This document shows, piece after piece, positions 1-4,971 of a stretch of DNA of 6,957 bases (positions are counted from its first letter, which is position 1; each line of letters starts with the position of its first letter). The notes beneath the pieces were generated by a model. That model did not search any database. It was not told the DNA's origin and saw only the letters and a list, made by a program, of their open reading frames with translations. This DNA comes from Patulibacter sp. (lineage in GTDB: Bacteria > Actinomycetota > Thermoleophilia > Solirubrobacterales > Solirubrobacteraceae), in NCBI GenBank assembly GCA_031119595.1, contig JAVHXX010000239.1, positions 1 to 6,957 on the forward strand, in the 5' to 3' direction. The position numbers were made by a program, and so were the translations under genes.

Positions 1-52
1 GGTTTCGGCCATGCGCACAGTCTACCTGCGGTGCCATCCGGTCCATTGACTC

Positions 53-82
53 TTGCGTGTCATAGATCGTTGGTGCTACACC
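53..82 (+). promoter_or_regulatory. Candidate promoter of the azoreductase-hydrolase unit
   Basis: This is the most AT-rich stretch of the window. A -35-like TTGCGT (53-58) lies 18 nt before a -10-like TACACC (77-82), which has an extended TG at 74-75. The -10 box ends 8 nt before the ATG at 91, so transcription would start at or next to the start codon. That fits the absence of any Shine-Dalgarno sequence there and suggests a leaderless mRNA, which is common in actinobacteria. The -10 overlaps a small inverted repeat, GGTG-CTA-CACC (72-82). TTGACT (46-51) is a better -35 match but has no -10 at usable spacing. The boxes are weak matches and no start site is known. Confidence 0.35.
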
Positions 83-90
83 TATTATCC

Positions 91-726
91 ATGAGCCACC
101 TTCTCCATCTCGACGCCTCCCTCCGCACGACCGAGTCGCGCAGCCGCACGCTGTCCGCGCGGTTCGCCGACGGTTGGCGTGCCGCACACCCCGGCGGCAC
201 GGTCACCTACCGGGACCTCTCGGCCGACCCGATTCCACACCTCGACGAGCCGGCGTACTCGTCGTTGTTCGTCCCCGCCGAGGAGCGCTCGGCAGAGCAG
301 CACGCCGCACGCGCCTTCGGGGATCCGTTCATCGAGGAGCTGCGCGCCGCGGACACGGTCGTGATCGGACTGCCGCTCCAGAACTTCGGGCCGCCGAGCA
401 CGTTCCTCGCCTGGCTCGACCGCATCACCGCGCCGTCGACGATCGGCGCCCTGGGCGACACGCGCTTCGTGTTCGCGACCGCGAGCGGCGGCGCCTACGG
501 CCCGGGCACCCCGCGCGAGGGCTGGGACCACCGCGAGCCGCTCGTGCGCCACGTGCTCGAGTTCCTCGGCGCGACCGACGTGTCGTTCGTGAACGTCGAG
601 CTCACCCTCGCGCGGGTGTCGCCACAGATGATTCCGCTCGACCTCGGCGCCGAGGAGGACCGCAGCTTCCAGGCGGGACTCGACGCGATCGACGCCCTCG
701 CGGCCTCCGGCTCGCTCGTCGCATGA
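91..726 (+). CDS. azoR: FMN-dependent NADH-azoreductase family flavoprotein
   Basis: A 211-residue cytosolic flavodoxin-like oxidoreductase. Family members use FMN and NAD(P)H for two-electron reduction of quinones and azo compounds, so a detoxification or redox role is likely. Visible motifs: an N-terminal strand and FMN phosphate loop (LLHLDASLRTTESRSR, residues 4-19, with Ser10, Arg12, Ser16 and Ser18); RDL followed by PIPHLD (41-52); the FMN-contacting PLQNFGPPS (95-103) followed by WLDRI (108-112); SGGAYG (132-137); and FLGATDVSFVNVE (158-170), matching the family's C-terminal FLG.xGITDV element. An upstream in-frame GTG at 31 would add 20 residues before the conserved start and overlap the promoter, so ATG 91 is preferred. 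The loop after WLDRI is about ten residues shorter than in E. coli AzoR and lacks its tyrosine-containing segment. Its stop overlaps the next start (ATGA), so the two genes are probably co-translated. The family call is firm; the physiological substrate is unknown. Confidence 0.87.
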   Translation: MSHLLHLDASLRTTESRSRTLSARFADGWRAAHPGGTVTYRDLSADPIPHLDEPAYSSLFVPAEERSAEQHAARAFGDPFIEELRAADTVVIGLPLQNFGPPSTFLAWLDRITAPSTIGALGDTRFVFATASGGAYGPGTPREGWDHREPLVRHVLEFLGATDVSFVNVELTLARVSPQMIPLDLGAEEDRSFQAGLDAIDALAASGSLVA

Positions 727-1739
727 CCCGCGCCCGGGCTACCACCGACGACCGGGTCGCCGCCGCGGCCCGCGGTGACGAACCGATCGAGACCGGACGC
801 CCGATCCTCGCGGTCAAGCCGATCGTCCTGCGGGCGCCCGGACGCGGCGAGGACCTGCGCGTGAAGGTGTCGGCCCCGGTCGACGGGACCGCGCTGCCGA
901 TCATCGTGTTCGCCCACGGGTACGGCTCGTCGCTCGAGGGCTACGGCCCGCTCGCCGACCACTGGGCCGCCCACGGGTTCGTGGTGATCCAGCCGACGTT
1001 CCTCGACTCGCGCACCGTCGGGCTCGCCCCCGACGACCCGCGGACCGCGCGCCTCTGGCAGCAGCGCGTGGAGGATCTCGTGCGGATCCTCGACGAGCTC
1101 GACGCGATCGAGGCGGCGGTTCCCACGCTCGCCGGTCGGATGGATCGGTCGCGGATCGCGGCCGCCGGGCATTCCTTCGGCGGGCAGACCGCCGGCAACC
1201 TCCTCGGCTTGCGGGTGCTCGAGCCGGACGGCACCGGCGGCGAGGACCGCCGCGACCCGCGCATCAAGGCCGGCGTGCTGCTCGCGACGGCCGGGCGCGG
1301 CGGGGCCGATCTCACGCCGTTCGCCGCGGAGCACTTCCCCTTCATGCACGCGGAGTTCTCGCACATGACCACGCCCGCGCTCGTCGTCGCCGGCGACCGG
1401 GACGACTCGCCGCTCACCGTCCGCGGGCCGGACTGGTCGGCCGATCCGTACCGCCTGAGCCCCGGCCCCAAGAGCCTGCTCACGCTCTTCGGCGCCGAGC
1501 ACTCGCTCGGCGGCATCCCCGGCTACGAGGCCGCGGAGACCACGGACGAATCCCCGGCGCGGGTCGCATTGGTCGCGCAGCTCACGACGGCATACCTGCG
1601 GAGCGCGCTGTACCCCGGCCACCCGGCGTGGGCCGAGGCCAGCGCGTCGCTCGCCGCCGACCCGGAGCCGCTCGGGCGGCTCGAGTCGACGGAGGCCGTC
1701 GACGACCGAGCGGCGCGCCCGGAGGCTACGGCGCGATGA
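723..1739 (+). CDS. Alpha/beta hydrolase, chlorophyllase/dienelactone-hydrolase-like
   Basis: A 338-residue serine hydrolase, probably cytosolic since no signal peptide is seen. The core starts with IIVFAHGYGSS (residues 60-70), whose HGYG is the oxyanion-hole segment. ADHWAAHGFVVIQP (78-91) follows, as in chlorophyllase and PAF-acetylhydrolase-like families. The nucleophile elbow is GHSFGG (149-154) with Ser151. The acid is probably Asp227 in VVAGDRDDSP (221-230; Asp225 is the alternative), and the base is His260 in GAEHSLGG (257-264). A complete triad suggests an active esterase or lipase-like enzyme. Residues 1-25 and about 300-338 are charged or Ala/Glu-rich and probably flexible. ATG 723 is chosen because it overlaps the azoreductase stop (ATGA) and gives a normal family N-terminus; the reading frame is open further upstream but is a shadow of azoR. 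The 3' end overlaps the convergent propeller gene by 14 nt. The substrate cannot be inferred; pairing with an azoreductase suggests processing of an aromatic or quinone ester, but this is speculation. Confidence 0.85.
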   Translation: MTRARATTDDRVAAAARGDEPIETGRPILAVKPIVLRAPGRGEDLRVKVSAPVDGTALPIIVFAHGYGSSLEGYGPLADHWAAHGFVVIQPTFLDSRTVGLAPDDPRTARLWQQRVEDLVRILDELDAIEAAVPTLAGRMDRSRIAAAGHSFGGQTAGNLLGLRVLEPDGTGGEDRRDPRIKAGVLLATAGRGGADLTPFAAEHFPFMHAEFSHMTTPALVVAGDRDDSPLTVRGPDWSADPYRLSPGPKSLLTLFGAEHSLGGIPGYEAAETTDESPARVALVAQLTTAYLRSALYPGHPAWAEASASLAADPEPLGRLESTEAVDDRAARPEATAR

Positions 1740-3111
1740 GCACGACCCCGCCCGGTTGGTGGTCGAGGTCGCCGGCCGGGTTGTAGGCGATCGCGGTCCG
1801 GCCGTCTGCCAGGGGAGCCGGCGCTGAAAGCGTCTTGGATCCGGACTCGAAGAAGCCGGCACCGGGGTCCGCGGGGAACCCCGGGACGAGCCGGGGCTTG
1901 CCGAGCCGACCTGCGGCGGCCGTCCGGCGAGCGCTGAAGAGGCGAACGTCGGTCGACGTCGTGACGCTGCTCATCCACAGCGCGGTGAGCCCACCGCCCG
2001 GGTGCGGCTGGAGCCGGCCCAGCGCCGCACCGCGAACCCGGATCCGTTGGAGCTCGCGCAGCGACCCCGGTCGCCCCTCGTACAGCGCGAGGCCGCCGCC
2101 CACGGCTTTCCCCAGAAGCGCGACGCGGCCGGGAGCCGTCGGAACGAGATCGAACACGCCGTCGTCCTCATCCAGGGCGATCTTCGTCTGCAGTGCCTGC
2201 GCTGCGGTGAACCTCGATCCCGAGGCGGGGAGCGACGTCGACCGGATCAGGGGCTTGATCCTCTTGCCGTCGTCCGTCGACGTGACGACCAGGGCGAGCG
2301 TGGCCCCGCTGAAGGTGGCCACCACGCCGGCCCCGCCGACCTTGCCCACCGGGACGGTCAGCCACGGGCCGAGCGTGCCCTCGGGCGCGATCCTCCGCAC
2401 CCGTACGGGGCCGGGCGCGATGCCGAAGGGCGCTGCGACGACCGCTCCGCCGCCGGCTGGTCCGAGCACCACCGAGTAGGCGTCGCTCCGGCCGGCGCGA
2501 TCGAGCGGGACGGACGGCGCGAAGGCGGACGCGCCGGCGGCGCGGTACGCGAGCCGCGGGGCGTTGGGTTGGTCCGCACCCTGAGAGAAGGTCACGGCGG
2601 CAGCGCCGGTCGGGCCGACGGCGACCGCCGGATATGAGGCGGCGAGTCCGGGAGCGGAGAGGGACGCTTCCGGTCCGGGGGATCCGTCGGCGGCGGACGA
2701 CCACGAGACCGCGGCCGACGGCCCGTCGGGAGCCGCGGGCTGCGTCGCATACGCGGCGATCGCGCCGCCGTCGGGCGTGAGGACGACCGGGACGTCGCTC
2801 ATCAGGCCGGTGGCCGTGGGCGTCGTCGAAGGCACGAGGCTCCCGTCGGCGGCGATGGTCCGTACCCAGGCCGTGCTCACCGTGGGCTCCGAGGTGCGGT
2901 CCTCGGTGATGGTCGCGGCCCGCAGCGACCCGTCGGGCATGGCGGTAAGCGAGACGACCCGCCCCGGCAGCGTGACCGGGCCGCTGATCGCCGCGAGCCC
3001 GGGCGAGGCCCCGACGACCAGGCCGCAGCCGGCGAGCACGACGGCACCGAGCACGGCGCGCCGCGCGGGCGTCGCCGAGGAACGTAGGACGCTGATCGGA
3101 ACGCGAGACAC
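1726..3111 (-). CDS. Exported repeat protein, probable beta-propeller, function unknown
   Basis: A 461-residue protein not recognised as a named family. The N-terminus is a signal peptide: basic n-region ending ARR (residues 16-18), hydrophobic stretch about 19-35, possible signal peptidase I site after GLAA (38-41). RRAVLG resembles a twin-arginine motif, and LAGC (26-29) matches a lipobox, so Tat export or lipoprotein anchoring are alternatives. The mature part shows about eight copies of a strand-turn-strand pattern, hydrophobic-x-PDG/PTG-x-A-hydrophobic, at about residues 54-63, 108-121, 161-173, 212-224, 263-275, 320-333, 365-378 and 431-443. The 44-66-residue spacing is typical of propeller blades. 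No catalytic residues or cysteines stand out after residue 29. GTG 3111 is the start that gives the signal peptide a proper basic n-region; later starts would lose it. It lies 51 nt behind the dehydrogenase operon in the same direction and may be partly read through. A ligand-binding or surface role is possible but unproven. Confidence 0.75.
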   Translation of the reverse strand: MSRVPISVLRSSATPARRAVLGAVVLAGCGLVVGASPGLAAISGPVTLPGRVVSLTAMPDGSLRAATITEDRTSEPTVSTAWVRTIAADGSLVPSTTPTATGLMSDVPVVLTPDGGAIAAYATQPAAPDGPSAAVSWSSAADGSPGPEASLSAPGLAASYPAVAVGPTGAAAVTFSQGADQPNAPRLAYRAAGASAFAPSVPLDRAGRSDAYSVVLGPAGGGAVVAAPFGIAPGPVRVRRIAPEGTLGPWLTVPVGKVGGAGVVATFSGATLALVVTSTDDGKRIKPLIRSTSLPASGSRFTAAQALQTKIALDEDDGVFDLVPTAPGRVALLGKAVGGGLALYEGRPGSLRELQRIRVRGAALGRLQPHPGGGLTALWMSSVTTSTDVRLFSARRTAAAGRLGKPRLVPGFPADPGAGFFESGSKTLSAPAPLADGRTAIAYNPAGDLDHQPGGVVLIAP

Positions 3112-3116
3112 ACCGT

Positions 3117-3128
3117 GTCGTCGACGAC
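3117..3128. promoter_or_regulatory. Perfect 12-bp palindrome just upstream of the propeller gene
   Basis: GTCGTCGACGAC is its own reverse complement and lies 6-17 nt upstream of the GTG start at 3111, inside the 51-nt gap after the SDR gene. It overlaps a second small inverted repeat, GACAC-acc-GTGTC (3107-3119), that includes the start codon. It could be an operator or an RNA hairpin hiding the start. However, GTCGAC-type words are frequent in GC-rich DNA, so chance is a real possibility. Confidence 0.25.
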
Positions 3129-3162
3129 GCGCGCCGAGACCTGAGCGCCGCGCGACGGCGTC

Positions 3163-3921
3163 CTACCGCGGCGCCATCCGGATCGCACCGTCGAGGCGGA
3201 CGACGTCGCCGTTGAGGAGGGCGTTGTCGACGAAGTGCAGGGCGAGCTGGGCGTATTCGTCGGGGCGGCCGAGGCGGCTCGGGTACGGCACGGATGCAGC
3301 GAGGCGGCCGCGGATCTCCTCGCCGACGGTCTGGAGCATCGGCGTGTCGAGGATGCCCGGCGCGATCGTCATCACGCGCACGGCGATCGAGGCGAGGTCG
3401 CGCGCCGCCGGGAGGGTGAGCGAGGCGATGCCACCCTTCGACGCGGCGTACGCGGCCTGGCCGATCTGGCCCTCGAAGGCAGCCACCGAGGCGGTGTTCA
3501 CGATGATGCCGCGGTCGCCCGTCTCGGGATCGGGCTCGTTCGTCGCCATCTTCTCGGCGGCGAGCCGCATCACGTTGAACGTGCCGATCAGGTTGATCTC
3601 GACGACCCGCTGGAAGAAGTCGAGCGACCCCGGCACGCCGCGGCGCAGGATCCGCTCCGACGGCCCGATGCCCGCACAGTTCACGACCACGCGGATCGGG
3701 CCGAGCTCGGCGGCGGTGTCGACGGCGGCCTGGACCTGGGCCTCGTCGCGCACGTCGGCGGCGGCGAAGGTGAGGCGCGGATCCGCGGCGACCGCGTCGG
3801 CGCCGTTCGGGAGGTCGACCACGACGACGGCGACGCCGCGATCGGCGAGCGCGGCCGCGGTGGCGGCGCCCAGACCGGACGCGCCTCCGGTGACGATGGC
3901 GGAGCTGTTCTCGAGCTGCAT
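3163..3921 (-). CDS. HSD10-type SDR 3-hydroxyacyl-CoA dehydrogenase
   Basis: A 252-residue short-chain dehydrogenase of the type II (HSD10/17-beta-HSD10-like) 3-hydroxyacyl-CoA dehydrogenase group. It should oxidise 3-hydroxyacyl-CoA to 3-ketoacyl-CoA with NAD+ in the cytosol. Visible residues: glycine loop TGGASGLG (11-18); Asp36 at the end of the second strand, favouring NAD over NADP; NCAG (81-84), the variant usual in HSD10; Asn110; and Ser145, Tyr158, Lys162 completing the catalytic tetrad. GQIGQAAYAASKGG (151-164), TLPAARDLA (169-177), RVMTIAPG (182-189) and the tail NGDVVRLDGAIRM (237-249) are strong HSD10 signatures. ATG 3921 is chosen because the family N-terminus begins just before AIVTGG and a GAGGA ribosome site sits 7 nt upstream; the longer in-frame reading overlaps the alcohol dehydrogenase. 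It is the last clear gene of the beta-oxidation string, 26 nt after the zinc dehydrogenase. It may replace the dehydrogenase activity missing from the FadB-like protein. Substrate chain or ring preference is unknown. Confidence 0.9.
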   Translation of the reverse strand: MQLENSSAIVTGGASGLGAATAAALADRGVAVVVVDLPNGADAVAADPRLTFAAADVRDEAQVQAAVDTAAELGPIRVVVNCAGIGPSERILRRGVPGSLDFFQRVVEINLIGTFNVMRLAAEKMATNEPDPETGDRGIIVNTASVAAFEGQIGQAAYAASKGGIASLTLPAARDLASIAVRVMTIAPGILDTPMLQTVGEEIRGRLAASVPYPSRLGRPDEYAQLALHFVDNALLNGDVVRLDGAIRMAPR

Positions 3922-3928
3922 GGACGGG

Positions 3929-3933
3929 TCCTC
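3929..3933 (-). promoter_or_regulatory. Ribosome binding site GAGGA of the SDR gene
   Basis: On the minus strand GAGGA lies 7 nt before ATG 3921. It is the clearest Shine-Dalgarno sequence in the window and fixes the SDR start, against the longer in-frame reading that runs into the upstream alcohol dehydrogenase. It lies in the 26-nt gap after that gene's stop, so the SDR can initiate independently rather than by coupling. Confidence 0.6.
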
Positions 3934-3947
3934 GGGGAGGGTCGGGG

Positions 3948-4961
3948 TCAGGGCCGGATGACGGCTTTGACCTGGCTGGTGCCGGGCCGGCGCAGCTCGT
4001 CGATCACGGCGGGGAGGTCGGCGAGCGGGCGGACGTCCGTGATGACGTCGGCGGCGCGCACGGCGCCGCTGGCGAGCATCCCGACGGCACGGCGGAAGGT
4101 CTCCTCGCGATACCCGAACGACCCGCACACCGTGATCTGCTTGAGGATCAGCTCGAGCTGGGGCAGCGCGACCGGCTCGTAGAGCATCCCGATCAGGATC
4201 ACCGTGGCCTCGGGCGCGGCGAGGTCGAGGGCGGCGGCGGTCGCGGTCGGGCTGCCGGCGCACTCGAAGATCAGGCGGGCGGTGCCGGGCTCCGGCATGC
4301 CGACGTCGAGGCCGAGCGCCCGGGCGTGCGCGGCACGACCCTCGCCGGGTTCGACGAGCACGACGTCGTCATGCCCGAGCGAGCGCAGGGCCAGCGCCGT
4401 GAGCAGCCCGATCGGGCCGCCACCGAGCACGACGATGCCGTCGGCGCCCGCCGCGAGATACAGCGCGTGGTCGGCGATCGCGATCGCCTGGAGCGCGACG
4501 GCGAGCGGCTCCGCGAGCGTCGCGTCGACGAGGTCGAGCCCGACCGGCACGGGGAGCGGCGCCGATGCCGCCACGGTGACGCGCTCGGCGAAGCCGCCCG
4601 GCGTGGAGCCGAGCCCGACGCCGACGCGGCGCGCCTGGCGGCAGAGGTGCGGGGCGCCCGCTCGGCACGTCGCGCAGCGCTCGCACGGGGTGATCGGCCG
4701 GACGACGACCGGCGTACCGACGCGGCGCTGCGGCACCCCGGCCCCGACGGCACTCACGGTGCCGGTGATCTCGTGCCCGAGGACGGCGCCCTCGCGGAGC
4801 CGTCCGCCGGAGAGCATGTGGAGGTCCGAACCGCAGATCCCGCACGCAGCGACGTCGACGACCATCTCGCCGGGTCCGGGCGTCGCCGGCTGCCGGCGGA
4901 CCACGTCCGGAGTCCCCGACGCCGTGATGGCGACGGACAGGATGTCGCTGTCGAGGAGCAC
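3948..4961 (-). CDS. Zinc-dependent medium-chain alcohol dehydrogenase
   Basis: A 337-residue cytosolic MDR-family dehydrogenase, close to the usual 340-350 length. The GroES-like domain carries the catalytic zinc ligands Cys43 (CGICGSDLH, 40-48) and His63-Glu64 (GHE), with Glu151 in AEPLAVALQ (150-158). A structural zinc site is present as Cys93, Cys96, Cys99 and Cys107. The Rossmann domain begins at VVLGGGPIGLL (177-187), and a Glu at 204 ends the second strand, compatible with NAD(H). This places it with the sorbitol/threonine/butanediol dehydrogenase-like enzymes that oxidise secondary alcohols. All key residues are present, so it should be active. The GTG start at 4961 is 10 nt after the FadB-like stop, with no strong ribosome site, which suggests coupling to upstream translation. 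Context points to an alcohol/ketone step on a CoA-linked or free intermediate. A ring-hydroxyacyl-CoA dehydrogenase, as in alicyclic or aromatic acid breakdown, is one option; the substrate is not readable. Confidence 0.85.
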   Translation of the reverse strand: MLLDSDILSVAITASGTPDVVRRQPATPGPGEMVVDVAACGICGSDLHMLSGGRLREGAVLGHEITGTVSAVGAGVPQRRVGTPVVVRPITPCERCATCRAGAPHLCRQARRVGVGLGSTPGGFAERVTVAASAPLPVPVGLDLVDATLAEPLAVALQAIAIADHALYLAAGADGIVVLGGGPIGLLTALALRSLGHDDVVLVEPGEGRAAHARALGLDVGMPEPGTARLIFECAGSPTATAAALDLAAPEATVILIGMLYEPVALPQLELILKQITVCGSFGYREETFRRAVGMLASGAVRAADVITDVRPLADLPAVIDELRRPGTSQVKAVIRP

Positions 4962-4971
4962 GCGGGGCCGC

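Noticed and set aside
11..49. Short plus-strand frame of 12 codons (MRTVYLRCHPVH) upstream of azoR
   Set aside because: No ribosome site, very short, and it would lie upstream of the likely transcription start, so it is probably not translated.
174..722. Upstream in-frame extension of the alpha/beta hydrolase
   Set aside because: It overlaps azoR in another frame and is Arg-rich noise; ATG 723 gives the ATGA coupling and a normal domain start.
495..1862. 455-codon open frame on the minus strand opposite azoR and the hydrolase
   Set aside because: It is a GC-rich antisense shadow: Arg/Gly/Ala-rich with no domain, while both plus-strand genes show clear family motifs.
1835..2637. Overlapping 211-214-codon plus-strand frames opposite the propeller gene
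   Set aside because: They show no recognisable motif, and the minus-strand frame shows a signal peptide plus regular repeats, which explains this region better.
3146..3160. CGCCG-CGCGA-CGGCG hairpin after the SDR stop as a terminator
   Set aside because: The stem is only 5 bp and no T-run follows in the direction of transcription; such hairpins are common by chance in GC-rich DNA.
2777..3961. 394-codon open frame on the plus strand spanning the propeller start and the SDR
   Set aside because: It runs opposite the firmly identified SDR and the signal-peptide end of the propeller gene, and its composition is Arg/Ser/Thr/Ala-rich low complexity.
3922..4263. N-terminal extension of the SDR frame by 114 codons
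   Set aside because: It is Arg/Ala/Asp-rich, overlaps the alcohol dehydrogenase, and a GAGGA site precedes ATG 3921 at the family's normal N-terminus.
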